Position numbers and translations under genes: made by a program | Shown here: piece by piece, positions 8,407 through 17,004 of the stretch | Numbering within the stretch: the first letter of the stretch is position 1 | Layout of the letters: each line of letters begins with the position of its first letter | NCBI GenBank assembly: GCA_011525035.1 | Contig: WTIZ01000021.1 | Location: 1 to 64,000, forward strand | DNA: 64,000 nucleotides | Direction: 5' to 3' | Source of the DNA: Cryomorphaceae bacterium | Lineage (GTDB): Bacteria; Bacteroidota; Bacteroidia; Flavobacteriales; Schleiferiaceae | The notes under the pieces: model-generated | Told to the model about the DNA's origin: nothing | The model's database searches: none | What the model saw: the letters and a program-made list of their open reading frames with translations, nothing else

Positions 8407-9677
8407 AGTTTCGGGTTTATCACTGCAAGATAGGCCATGTTGTCGCCTTCGGCAACTTTCATCGAATCATCAATTCGGTGCCCCAAAACCCATAAAATTT
8501 TGCCTTCATGGGTGGCCACATAGACGTGTTCCTTGTGGTGTCTTGGCAGTCTTAAATCATTTAAAAAGTCGGCTATTTTCTTGGTGCCACTCATGCCCAG
8601 AGGCACGAATTTATCGCCGGGCCTCCACGTTCGAATGACCAGTGGAAGTGGCACATTTGTCGTCATCCACTCTTTATCCGGACCAAATTCAACCTCCGCT
8701 TTAGGTGTGGCAATGAATTGTAATTCAAAAGGCAAATGACCGAGCTCTTCCAAATTGGTAATGGTGTATTCCTTGCGATCAATGGGGACATTGGGTCCAA
8801 CGATGAATTGGCCCCGGTCCTTAATTAATAGATGTGTTCGACCCGCAGTTCGCTGCCCGATCTCGCCTTTAAGCACATGCCCTACCTCCTCATAGGAAAG
8901 TCCAGCATCGATGCTCAAGCAGAAGCGCCACAATAAAACTTGGGCATAGGGCTCCTCGGTCCAAGGGCCCATGGTAATGTAATGCTCACCGTTTCGGAGC
9001 GTAACAAATTGGTCCGACCATCCCTTCAACAGCCCCTTAAGCAACATTCCGTCGCGGTAGAGGTTGTCTACGGTTTTCTTAAGACCACCTTTCCATCGTG
9101 GCTCGACCTGATCAAGTACCGGCGTGAGTAGGTGACGAATTTGATTTCGCTTGTATTTCAAGGTTGCATTCGAGGCATCTTCTACCCAGCTCAAGCCACG
9201 CTCCTGTGCGTAGGCCAACACCTCTGCCTTGTCCATGTTGGCCATAGGGCGGATGAATCGGGCATTGTTCATGCCGCTTACACTGGTTAGACCACTTCCG
9301 CGAAGTGCATTCATCAAGAAACTTTCGCGTCTGTCGTCGGCGTGGTGGGCGGTGAAAATATAGGCTGCTCCCAGCTCTTTCGCTTGCTTTTCAAAGAAGT
9401 CATAGCGGATGTTTCGGGCCCAATTTTGAACATTCTCCCCCTCGCGCTCCTGAGGATTGGCCTTCAGAACAATGATTTCGAAACGGTGCTCCTGGGCGTA
9501 CCAGCGGCACCACTGCTCGTCGCTATCGGCCTCTTCACGGAGTCCATAATTCACGTGCAGCAAATACGGACGAATGTTATAGCGCTCGACCAGCAACTGA
9601 CTGAGCACTACAGAGTCTACTCCCCCGCTAAAACCGAGGACAGCTTTTTTACCAGGAAGTAATTCTGGAAGATCCAT
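8403..9677 (-). CDS. tilS: tRNA(Ile)-lysidine synthetase
   Basis: This 424-residue ATP-dependent enzyme converts cytidine 34 of the AUA-reading tRNA-Ile to lysidine. The PP-loop SGGVDS is at residues 17-22, followed by the family phrases HVNYGLREEAD and FTAHHADDRRESFLMNALRGSG. The C-terminal domain carries WRPGDKFVPLGMSGTKKIAD, typical of the long (TilS-type) form. It sits 18 bases after pabB and overlaps dsbD by four bases, inside one leftward unit. Expected to be essential. Confidence 0.95.
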   Translation of the reverse strand: MDLPELLPGKKAVLGFSGGVDSVVLSQLLVERYNIRPYLLHVNYGLREEADSDEQWCRWYAQEHRFEIIVLKANPQEREGENVQNWARNIRYDFFEKQAKELGAAYIFTAHHADDRRESFLMNALRGSGLTSVSGMNNARFIRPMANMDKAEVLAYAQERGLSWVEDASNATLKYKRNQIRHLLTPVLDQVEPRWKGGLKKTVDNLYRDGMLLKGLLKGWSDQFVTLRNGEHYITMGPWTEEPYAQVLLWRFCLSIDAGLSYEEVGHVLKGEIGQRTAGRTHLLIKDRGQFIVGPNVPIDRKEYTITNLEELGHLPFELQFIATPKAEVEFGPDKEWMTTNVPLPLVIRTWRPGDKFVPLGMSGTKKIADFLNDLRLPRHHKEHVYVATHEGKILWVLGHRIDDSMKVAEGDNMAYLAVINPKL

Positions 9678-9695
9678 GAAGCGAAAATAGGCCTT

Positions 9696-10949
9696 TTATT
9701 TTGCGGCCATTAAAACACTTTCGGCCTTGAGCAAGCACTCCCCATATTCTTCATCGGCATCGCTAAGAATGGTAATGGCACCACCCACGTGCAATGTGGC
9801 CACACCGGTGGCTTTGTTCAAGGCAATGCTCCGAATGACGACGTTAAAGTCAAAATCACCTTCTGGAGTGATGTATCCCACAGCGCCTGAATAAATCTCT
9901 CGAGCCACTTTCTCATAGCGCTCGGCCAACTCCATGGCGCTAACTTTTGGGGCTCCAGTCATCGAACCCATAGGAAAACTTGCGGCGATAATGTCCCAAT
10001 TGCTCACTCCTTCTTTGACCTCAGCCTCAACGGTACTGATCATCTGATTGACATTTTTAAAAGCATAGGTGCCAAAGAGCTCACTCACTTTTACCGTGCC
10101 CTTCTTTGCCACTCTAGACAAGTCGTTTCGCACCAAATCGACAATCATCACATTTTCAGCGCGCTCCTTGTCACTTTCCACAAGTGCCGCTTGTGCCGCC
10201 TGGTTGTCCGTATCTGAATATCTATTTGTGCCCTTTATAGGTTGAGAACAAATTCGATTGCCTTCCCTTTTGATGTATCGTTCAGGGGATGTGCAGAGAA
10301 GTTCATGGTCTCTCATCTTGACATAGGCCGAGAAGGGGGCCTCTGTTCCTGCAACCATATTTTTATAAAGACCAATGCTATCCACTTCCTCAAAATCTGC
10401 TTTGAAGGCAGTACAATAGTTCACCTCATAAATATCCCCGCGTTGAATGTGGTTCTTCAAAGCATTGACATTGGCGACGTATTCGTCTTTGGTCTCAACA
10501 GGTTCAAAATTCAATGAAGTGTTTCCTGAGGGACGACGCTGTGGTGTATCCATTACTTCTCGCATCGCCTGTTCAGCGGCTACGGCATCCTCTGCCCAAA
10601 TCTCTAGGGTTCCATCGGTATGCAGGACACCTGCCACTTCTGGGGTAAAGAATTGGGTATGTGGCCATTGACCAAGGGCATCATTCTCTTGTGTGACCGA
10701 TTCAAATTGGGTCCTAAGCTCGTAGCCTAAAAAACCAAACTTCCAACCTGCACCAAGCGTGTCTGAAACCACCTGATGATCGGTGAATACCTCTCGAGCA
10801 CCCCAACCAAAAATGAGCTCATAGCGCTTCTCAGAATTTGGATAGCTGTTGCTCGTATAGAGTGCAAAAAAAGATCGACCACTGGAAAGTTCCAGCAGTC
10901 GATGCTCTATACCTTTCGGATCGACTTTGTATGTCGATGCCTTAGTCAT
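9696..10949 (-). CDS. pabB: Aminodeoxychorismate synthase component I
   Basis: A 417-residue chorismate-binding enzyme that, with a glutaminase, makes aminodeoxychorismate for folate. The C-terminal two thirds hold the family motifs GDIYEVNYCTAF, PIKGTNRY, DLVRNDLSRV, GSMTGAPK and YSGAVGYITPEG. The lysine in PIKGT is the PabB signature; anthranilate synthase TrpE has alanine there. The start was set at ATG 10949 (MTKASTYK), which overlaps the lpd stop as TAATG; the longer reading frame would run into lpd. No pabA glutaminase gene is adjacent, so it may be elsewhere or be shared with TrpG. Confidence 0.88.
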   Translation of the reverse strand: MTKASTYKVDPKGIEHRLLELSSGRSFFALYTSNSYPNSEKRYELIFGWGAREVFTDHQVVSDTLGAGWKFGFLGYELRTQFESVTQENDALGQWPHTQFFTPEVAGVLHTDGTLEIWAEDAVAAEQAMREVMDTPQRRPSGNTSLNFEPVETKDEYVANVNALKNHIQRGDIYEVNYCTAFKADFEEVDSIGLYKNMVAGTEAPFSAYVKMRDHELLCTSPERYIKREGNRICSQPIKGTNRYSDTDNQAAQAALVESDKERAENVMIVDLVRNDLSRVAKKGTVKVSELFGTYAFKNVNQMISTVEAEVKEGVSNWDIIAASFPMGSMTGAPKVSAMELAERYEKVAREIYSGAVGYITPEGDFDFNVVIRSIALNKATGVATLHVGGAITILSDADEEYGECLLKAESVLMAAK

Positions 10950-12346
10950 TAACTGTGTAATGCGCGATTTGCAGTAGCTGCTAATGCTGCTTCTTTCAAC
11001 GCTTCTGTATATGTAGGGTGACCGTGGCAAATGCGGGCAATGTCCTCAGCAGAGGCACGGAATTCCATCGCAGTAACGGCCTCCATAATGATATCGGCAG
11101 CGCGTGCAGCAACAATGTGTACGCCCAATACCTCATCGGTATTCTTGTCAGCCAGTACCTTCACTACACCATCGATATCGCCTGAAGCTCTAGAACGGCC
11201 CAAAGCACGCATTGGGAATGAACCCACTTTGTACGCAGCGCCTTCCTCTTTCAATTGCTCCTCTGTCTTACCAACAGCCGCAACCTCAGGCCACGTATAC
11301 ACGATACCCGGGATCAAATCATAGTTGATGTGCGGTTTTTCTCCAGCGATAGATTCTGCAACAAATACGCCTTCTTCTTCCGCCTTGTGCGCCAGCATAG
11401 CGCCGCGAACTACATCACCAATGGCATAGATGTTCGGAACCGCAGTCTGCAGGTGATCGTTCACCGCAATACGGCCACGCTCATCCGTTTCAATGCCTAC
11501 ATTTTCTAGACCAAGATTCGCTGTGTAAGCACCGCGACCTACGGCTACAAGACAGTAATCGCCTTCAAAAACGACCTCTTCGCCTTTCTTATTGGTAGCT
11601 GTTACTTTAACCACATCACCATCGCGACTCACATCGCTGACCTTGGTGCTAAGACTAAACTTCACACCGAGCTTTTTCATACTGCGCATGAGCTCTTTAC
11701 CCATGGCACCGTCCATAGTTGGGATAATGCTCTTGGCGTACTCCACCACAGTCACGTCAGCGCCTAGACGCGCATATACTGACCCTAATTCAAGACCAAT
11801 AACACCACCGCCAATCACGACCATGTGCTTTGGAATCTCTTTTAGGCTAAGTGCTTCCGTTGAAGAAATGATGCGCTCCTTGTCGAACTTCGCGAACGGA
11901 AGCTCGATAGGCTTCGATCCTGTAGCAAGGATAATGTGCTTGGCACTCACTGTAGTGGTCTGTTCACCAGCCACCTGTACCGTGTTTTTATCTACTAACG
12001 AGCCAAATCCGTGCAATACGTCGATCTCGTTTTTCTTCATCAAGTAGTCAATACCGTCACAGGTCGTGCTTACCACACCTGCCTTTCGCTCAATCATTTT
12101 AGCAAAATCAACGGTTGGCTTCTCCACGTTAATGCCGTGTGCCTCGAAAGAATGCACTGCTGCATGGTAGTGCTCTGAAGAATCTAGCAAAGCCTTCGAA
12201 GGGATACACCCAACATTCAAACAAGTACCACCTAAGGTGCTGTACTTTTCCACCAATGCTGTCTTCATACCCAACTGGGCACATCTGATCGCACTTACAT
12301 AGCCTCCAGGACCTGAACCGATTACTACTACGTCGTATGAACTCAT
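10949..12346 (-). CDS. lpdA: Dihydrolipoyl dehydrogenase
   Basis: This 465-residue flavoprotein reoxidises dihydrolipoamide in the 2-oxoacid dehydrogenase complexes and the glycine cleavage system (gcvH lies in this window). It shows the N-terminal FAD fold GSGPGGYVSAI at residues 10-20, the redox disulfide C42/C47 in GGTCLNVGCIPSK, the NAD fold GGGVIGLELGSVYARLG, the second FAD motif YAIGDVV, and the catalytic His segment HGHPTYTEALKEAA near the C-terminus. Its length is typical. It is the first gene of the lpd-pabB-tilS-dsbD unit, with a good -7 element 24 bases upstream. Confidence 0.96.
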   Translation of the reverse strand: MSSYDVVVIGSGPGGYVSAIRCAQLGMKTALVEKYSTLGGTCLNVGCIPSKALLDSSEHYHAAVHSFEAHGINVEKPTVDFAKMIERKAGVVSTTCDGIDYLMKKNEIDVLHGFGSLVDKNTVQVAGEQTTTVSAKHIILATGSKPIELPFAKFDKERIISSTEALSLKEIPKHMVVIGGGVIGLELGSVYARLGADVTVVEYAKSIIPTMDGAMGKELMRSMKKLGVKFSLSTKVSDVSRDGDVVKVTATNKKGEEVVFEGDYCLVAVGRGAYTANLGLENVGIETDERGRIAVNDHLQTAVPNIYAIGDVVRGAMLAHKAEEEGVFVAESIAGEKPHINYDLIPGIVYTWPEVAAVGKTEEQLKEEGAAYKVGSFPMRALGRSRASGDIDGVVKVLADKNTDEVLGVHIVAARAADIIMEAVTAMEFRASAEDIARICHGHPTYTEALKEAALAATANRALHS

Positions 12347-12369
12347 GTAAAATTGTTTTTAACGGTGTG

Positions 12370-12377
12370 CAAAGTTA
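12370..12377 (-). promoter_or_regulatory. Putative -7 element (TAACTTTG) for lpdA
   Basis: On the minus strand TAACTTTG matches TAnnTTTG exactly and would start the transcript near base 12363, about 17 nt before the lpdA ATG. No TTG is found at the usual -33 distance. Confidence 0.5.
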
Positions 12378-12394
12378 CATACCGCACCCAACTA

Positions 12395-13945
12395 CTAGGG
12401 TTTAATTCTGAAAAATCTGCTAATTAGAACTATAAGGAGTGTACACCCAAAGAGGATGCTCATTACAGGTCCAAGCCAATTGCCTGTCTTCACATACAAG
12501 GTCTCACCGTCCATCAATGGAACTTGACCTAAAATCACCCCTTCTTCTTCCCAATTTAGTCGATCCAACGGTCGTCCTTTAGTATCAAGAATTGTGCTGA
12601 TGCCCGTGTTGGCACTGCGCACCACATACTTGCGCTGCTCGATGGCTCTGAGACCCGAGAAACGCATGTGTTGTAGGTGTCCGTCGGTATCGCCCCACCA
12701 GCCGTCGTTGGTAATCACCGCCAATAGATTTGCACCTGCTCGCGAGTATTCGGTCGCGTACCCGGAAAACTCATTTTCCCAGCAAATAATAGGTGCCAAT
12801 TTTAATCCAAGAGCGGTATCCACAAAAACGGTTCGCTCTGAAGAGGTCCCCAAAGTTCCTGATGTACCGCCTAATTCGAGGGCCCAATCTCCTAGAATTG
12901 GCTGTAAATACTTGACAAAAGGCATGGATTCACCACCGACCACCAACTTTCCTTTGTGATAGATGTCCCAAGGCTTCGTGGTGCTGCTCTGGAAAAGCGC
13001 CGTATTGTACAAAGTGTAGTAGCGGTCTCCCATGGGTCGATTGAAGTACGTCTTCTCCTCTTGGAAATCGTACGTCGTTGCGCCAAAAATGGCCGACTTC
13101 CCGTAATTCTTCAAGACTTGCTTGAACATCGCATCGTTGACCGATTTTTCTAAAACCAATTCCTGTCGAGCCTTTGGAAGGAAGGTCTCAGGGAGTACGA
13201 GCAAGTCAACGTCCGAAGCACCGCTCTCTTTAAGTAACCGATCTACTTTCTGTATCTGTGTGCGTTCCGGCGTGCTCCATTTTTCCGTGTAGGAGTTGAT
13301 GTTCGGCTGAACTACTGCCACTGAAAGGGAGGTAGAAGAACTCGCCTCTGGCATAAAAAACATCACCAAGCTCAATACCACCGGTGCAAGCAAAACCGCC
13401 GCTTTTGTAAAATTCTTTGTGGTGCTAAACCAAATGATGGCCACAACCAAAACCCATAAAGTACCTCCGGCATTGCCAATCAATGAATACCACTGCACGA
13501 GCTCTGGCCATGCGTAAAAGGTATTTCCTAGATGCAACCACGGAAAGGCCAATCCCCAATATTCGTGGAGGTGTTCAAAAGCCATCCAAGAAGCAACAAC
13601 GGGCAACCAAGCTGTTAAAGAGTCCTGTCCAAGACGGATAAACATCGCTCGGGCCCGAATACCGAACCACAATGCAAATGCCATAAGCCAAGCGTTGATT
13701 CCAACTGTGGCAATGACTCCGAGGGGATGCGCATTGGCTATCCAATAGGTAGTACCTCCATTCCAGATGGCGAAAGCGAGGTACAAAAAGAGTAAGGGAC
13801 GCTTTTTTCTTCCTGCCAACTCGAGGAGCATGACCCAAGCAGGAAACAAAAGCACCACGAGGGGGCTCCAAGTCCAGGCGGCAATCAAACAAATCCCAGC
13901 CAGGAGACTCAGAGAAAATGAATTGAGTTTTTTCCAATCGGTCAT
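12395..13945 (-). CDS. lnt: Apolipoprotein N-acyltransferase
   Basis: A 516-residue inner-membrane enzyme that adds the third acyl chain to lipoproteins. The N-terminal half has about six hydrophobic helices; the C-terminal half is a nitrilase-type domain with the expected Glu (VLPETFLPK), Lys (YHKGKLVVGGESMPF) and Cys (PIICWENEFSG) catalytic residues. A final membrane helix ends the protein. The start was placed at ATG 13945 (MTDWKKLN); the upstream in-frame codons would overlap the divergent pssA. Only 29 bases separate the two divergent start codons. The 49-base gap to lpdA holds the lpdA promoter. Confidence 0.93.
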   Translation of the reverse strand: MTDWKKLNSFSLSLLAGICLIAAWTWSPLVVLLFPAWVMLLELAGRKKRPLLFLYLAFAIWNGGTTYWIANAHPLGVIATVGINAWLMAFALWFGIRARAMFIRLGQDSLTAWLPVVASWMAFEHLHEYWGLAFPWLHLGNTFYAWPELVQWYSLIGNAGGTLWVLVVAIIWFSTTKNFTKAAVLLAPVVLSLVMFFMPEASSSTSLSVAVVQPNINSYTEKWSTPERTQIQKVDRLLKESGASDVDLLVLPETFLPKARQELVLEKSVNDAMFKQVLKNYGKSAIFGATTYDFQEEKTYFNRPMGDRYYTLYNTALFQSSTTKPWDIYHKGKLVVGGESMPFVKYLQPILGDWALELGGTSGTLGTSSERTVFVDTALGLKLAPIICWENEFSGYATEYSRAGANLLAVITNDGWWGDTDGHLQHMRFSGLRAIEQRKYVVRSANTGISTILDTKGRPLDRLNWEEEGVILGQVPLMDGETLYVKTGNWLGPVMSILFGCTLLIVLISRFFRIKP

Positions 13946-13960
13946 AGCGCCAAAATAATG

Positions 13961-13968
13961 CATCTTTG
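13961..13968 (+). promoter_or_regulatory. Possible -7 element (CATCTTTG) for pssA
   Basis: CATCTTTG differs from TAnnTTTG at one base. If used, the transcript would start at about base 13975, which is the A of the pssA ATG, so the message would be nearly leaderless. This is a weak call resting on spacing and one imperfect match. Confidence 0.25.
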
Positions 13969-13974
13969 CACCCA

Positions 13975-14694
13975 ATGAAACACATTCCGAATCTTTTAAC
14001 GCTCATTAACGCCTCTTGCGGAGTTGTAGCCATCTATTTCATTATGGCGCAGAGCACAAATGGTGTTGCAGCCTGCTTATTGCTTGCTGCTCTCTGTGAT
14101 TTATTGGACGGAATGCTCGCACGCCGATTGGGTGTGCAAGGCCCTCTTGGTCAACAGCTAGATTCGCTGGCCGACGCCATTTCATTTGGAGCGGTTCCTG
14201 CCTTTTTATGGTCAAGCATCCTCAGTGATTACGGCACCCTAGACCAACCATGGGCCATCATTTTGGGGGCGACTGTAGCGGCCTCAAGCGTGTACCGTCT
14301 GGCAAAGTTCAATTTGAGCACCGACCAAAGTGTAGACTTCATAGGAATGCCAACACCTGCGAATGCCCTCTTTGCCCTAGGACTTTGGATCTGGCTAGGA
14401 CGATGGGAGCAATGGGATTGGATTGTTAACATGTCCGAGGACGAGCGTACTGCAATGACCCTCGTACTTATCAGCATTCTCAGTCTTAGCGTGTATTGGC
14501 TGAACTCTCGCATGCCTATTTTGAGTTTTAAATCCACTGATGATAAGATTCGCAGAAATGCACAAGTAATATTGGTCGTACTCTTCGGCCTATTGGTTAT
14601 TTTTGTCGGACCATTAGCATTTACCATAACCGTTGCGACGCTTCCAATATTGAGCTTTGCAACAGATTATTTATCAAAAAGAAAAATCAATTAA
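13975..14694 (+). CDS. pssA: CDP-diacylglycerol-serine O-phosphatidyltransferase
   Basis: This 239-residue integral membrane enzyme makes phosphatidylserine, the precursor of phosphatidylethanolamine. The CDP-alcohol phosphotransferase signature is complete: DLLDGMLARRLGVQG followed by QQLDSLADAISFG, giving DGx2ARx8Gx3Dx3D. About seven membrane helices fill the rest. The start is ATG 13975 (MKHIPNLLTLIN); a TTG nine bases upstream is less likely. purS follows after a single base. It is divergent from lnt, another lipid-related envelope gene. Confidence 0.92.
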   Translation: MKHIPNLLTLINASCGVVAIYFIMAQSTNGVAACLLLAALCDLLDGMLARRLGVQGPLGQQLDSLADAISFGAVPAFLWSSILSDYGTLDQPWAIILGATVAASSVYRLAKFNLSTDQSVDFIGMPTPANALFALGLWIWLGRWEQWDWIVNMSEDERTAMTLVLISILSLSVYWLNSRMPILSFKSTDDKIRRNAQVILVVLFGLLVIFVGPLAFTITVATLPILSFATDYLSKRKIN

Positions 14695-14695
14695 G

Positions 14696-14947
14696 ATGAA
14701 ATTCACTGCTCAAATCAACGTGATGCCACAAAAAGCACTACTCGATCCACAAGGAAAAGCGGTTGGTGCAAACTTGAAAAACATTGGCTTGGAAGCGTGT
14801 GGTAACGTACGTATTGGTAAGCACATCACAATGGAAGTAGATGCTGCCGATGCTGCGGCAGCTGAAGCAATGGTGAAGGAAGCGTGCGAAAAGCTTTTGA
14901 TTAATCCAGTAATGGAAGCTTTCGAATTTACCGTAAGCGCATCTTAA
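14696..14947 (+). CDS. purS: Phosphoribosylformylglycinamidine synthase subunit PurS
   Basis: A small 83-residue protein matching PurS, which bridges PurL and PurQ in the fourth step of purine synthesis. The family phrases MPQKALLDPQGKAV and VRIGKHITMEVDA are visible, with the expected alpha-beta length. The ATG lies one base after the pssA stop; the reading frame upstream would only repeat the end of pssA. No purL, purQ or other pur gene is in the window. Its pairing with pssA is therefore positional rather than functional as far as can be seen. Confidence 0.88.
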   Translation: MKFTAQINVMPQKALLDPQGKAVGANLKNIGLEACGNVRIGKHITMEVDAADAAAAEAMVKEACEKLLINPVMEAFEFTVSAS

Positions 14948-15008
14948 TCATCCCATTATTCACCCCATTCAGAGGAATTAGGTTCGACGATCAACTCAGA
15001 ACTACCTC

Positions 15009-15650
15009 ATGAATTTTCTCGCACATCTCCACTGCAGTCCGGACCACGAATTCATTAGGTTCTACAACTTCACTGGTGATGGATATAGAGGTAATGCGTG
15101 GAAAGAAAACGCAAATCCTGCAGTTGTCCTTGGGGTCGAACTGCATAGATTCATCGACCATTTCACCGATGAACATCAAGCATCTAAGGAGGTAAAAAGC
15201 CATTTAAGACTCGCCGCAGGTAAAACAGCACCTATTGCCTTGGATCTGCTGGGCGATTACTTTTTACACAAACATTGGGATAAAATGGCATCGCTTCAAC
15301 CGCATACGGCACAGCTCACCGCGGTTGAATTCATCGATATTTGTACGCTCGAGATTGAGCGCAACAAGAAATTACTCGTGGGTAAAGCCGCGGGAATGTG
15401 GCCGTGGATGAAGTTAGAACGATGGCTTTTGGATTATCAAAACCTAAAAGGAATTCGACGTGCTGCTCGCGGAATGAGCCGACGACACCCCGCCATTGCA
15501 CCTTTGGGTCACTTTTTCAAAGATTTCGAAGCAGATTCCGCAAATTATCACAAGGCAGAGCAATGGTTTTTATCTTTTTATCCTGAGCTGATCCTCGCTT
15601 GCCAAAAATTCGTCAAAGAACACCCGCTAAGCAAAGCCACTGGGCTATAA
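15009..15650 (+). CDS. Acyl carrier protein phosphodiesterase-like (AcpH/DUF479)
   Basis: A 213-residue protein of the AcpH group, which removes the phosphopantetheine arm from acyl carrier protein in Escherichia coli. The N-terminal MNFLAHLHCS, the ELHRFIDHFTDEHQ segment (about residues 43-56) and the DLLGDYFLHKHWD segment carry the metal-binding His and Asp residues of this HD-like family. Its position before fabD and near lipid genes suits a role in acyl carrier metabolism, though activity in Bacteroidota is not established. The 61-base gap upstream shows no hairpin or clear promoter. Confidence 0.8.
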   Translation: MNFLAHLHCSPDHEFIRFYNFTGDGYRGNAWKENANPAVVLGVELHRFIDHFTDEHQASKEVKSHLRLAAGKTAPIALDLLGDYFLHKHWDKMASLQPHTAQLTAVEFIDICTLEIERNKKLLVGKAAGMWPWMKLERWLLDYQNLKGIRRAARGMSRRHPAIAPLGHFFKDFEADSANYHKAEQWFLSFYPELILACQKFVKEHPLSKATGL

Positions 15651-15671
15651 CAAAACCACAGTTTTGGGTTG

Positions 15672-15679
15672 TATCTTTG
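15672..15679 (+). promoter_or_regulatory. Putative -7 element (TATCTTTG) for the queD-mevalonate unit
   Basis: TATCTTTG is a perfect TAnnTTTG match and predicts a start near base 15686, 15 nt before the queD ATG. A -33 TTG at normal spacing was not found. This would be the promoter for queD-fabD-mvaD-mvk-ubiA. Confidence 0.5.
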
Positions 15680-15700
15680 CATCAAACTTAACGTCTTTCA

Positions 15701-16114
15701 ATGATTTACATCAAACGAAAAGAACAGTTCTGCGCAGCACACAAACTGTGGAACGACAAGTGGGACGCCGCTACCAATAAGCGGATATTCGGGAAATGCT
15801 CGAACGAAAACTACCACGGTCATAACTTCGACCTAGAGGTTACTGTAAAGGGAGAGATTGACCCTGAAACAGGATTCGTAATGAACCTCTTCGATCTGAA
15901 GACCATCATCCGAACACATATTATCGATGTGGTAGACCATAAAAACTTCAATCTTGACATTGATTTTATGCAAGGCAAAATGCCTACTGCAGAGGTAATC
16001 GCTATGGAATTCTGGAAAATCCTAGCACCAAAAATTGCCGAGTATAATGCAACCTTACACCGCATTGTACTCGCAGAAACGAACAACAACATCATCGAAT
16101 ATTACGGAGAGTAA
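15701..16114 (+). CDS. queD: 6-carboxytetrahydropterin synthase / 6-pyruvoyl-tetrahydropterin synthase family
   Basis: A 137-residue T-fold enzyme. Zinc ligands are visible as H14, H39 and H41 (NYHGHNF), with a catalytic cysteine at C33 (GKCSNENYHGH), the arrangement of the QueD/PTPS family. In bacteria this usually makes 6-carboxy-tetrahydropterin on the way to queuosine, and the last queuosine enzyme, queG, is also in this window. The fabD start lies two bases downstream, so it heads the tightly spaced unit. A pterin-cofactor role (PTPS-like) cannot be ruled out from sequence alone. Confidence 0.88.
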   Translation: MIYIKRKEQFCAAHKLWNDKWDAATNKRIFGKCSNENYHGHNFDLEVTVKGEIDPETGFVMNLFDLKTIIRTHIIDVVDHKNFNLDIDFMQGKMPTAEVIAMEFWKILAPKIAEYNATLHRIVLAETNNNIIEYYGE

Positions 16115-16116
16115 TT

Positions 16117-17004
16117 ATGAGTACAGCTTACGTTTTCCCTGGACAAGGGGCTCAATTCCCAGGAATGGGTAAAGATTTATACGAAAACAACGCCGAAGCA
16201 AAAGCCCTGTTTGATAAAGCAGATGAAGTACTAGGGTTTTCTCTTAGTACCATCATGTTTGAAGGGACTGCCGAGGAATTGAAAGAAACTAAAGTGACGC
16301 AGCCAGCCATTTTCACACTAAGTGTAATCATGGCAAAACTGCTGGGCGAAGATTTTAAGCCGACGATGGTTGCCGGTCATAGTCTCGGTGAGTTCTCAGC
16401 CCTTACGGCAGTGGGTGCCTTAGATTTTGAAAGCGCATTAAAACTTGTGAGTGCTCGCGCTATGGCCATGCAAAAAGCTTGTGAGATGAAACCTTCCACC
16501 ATGGCAGCTATCCTTGGCTTGACAGACGAACAAGTAGAAAACATCTGTGAATCAACAGCCGGTGTTGTCGTTGCAGCGAACTACAACTGCCCTGGACAGC
16601 TTGTGATTTCAGGGGAAATTGAGGCCATTGAAGCAGCTTGTGAATCGGCCAAAGAAGCCGGTGCACGTCGCGCTCTTGTACTGCCTGTAGGTGGTGCTTT
16701 CCACAGTCCAATGATGGAACCTGCGCGCGCAGAACTTGCAGCAGCAATTGAAGCAACTGAGTTTCACACCCCGTTGTGCCCAGTCGTTCAAAACAGTGTT
16801 GCTAAAGCAGTAAGTGACCCTGCTGAAATCAAGCAAAATCTCATCGATCAGCTTACCGCTCCAGTGAAATGGACCCAAAGTGTACAACAAATGATCGCCT
16901 CCGGTGTTACAGACTATGTAGAATGTGGCCCAGGTAAAACATTGCAGGGCCTCGTTAAGAAAATTGACCGCTCCACTACTGTAAGCGGCGTGAGCTTCGA
17001 ATAA
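16117..17004 (+). CDS. fabD: Malonyl-CoA:ACP transacylase
   Basis: This 295-residue enzyme loads malonyl groups onto acyl carrier protein for fatty acid synthesis. It starts with FPGQGAQFPGMGKDLYE (residues 7-23), has the nucleophile serine S89 in GHSLGEFSAL, and the catalytic histidine in GGAFHSPMMEPA. The length is typical. Its TAA overlaps the mvaD ATG by one base. Pairing fabD with mevalonate genes puts two acetyl-CoA-consuming pathways under one transcript. Confidence 0.95.
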   Translation: MSTAYVFPGQGAQFPGMGKDLYENNAEAKALFDKADEVLGFSLSTIMFEGTAEELKETKVTQPAIFTLSVIMAKLLGEDFKPTMVAGHSLGEFSALTAVGALDFESALKLVSARAMAMQKACEMKPSTMAAILGLTDEQVENICESTAGVVVAANYNCPGQLVISGEIEAIEAACESAKEAGARRALVLPVGGAFHSPMMEPARAELAAAIEATEFHTPLCPVVQNSVAKAVSDPAEIKQNLIDQLTAPVKWTQSVQQMIASGVTDYVECGPGKTLQGLVKKIDRSTTVSGVSFE

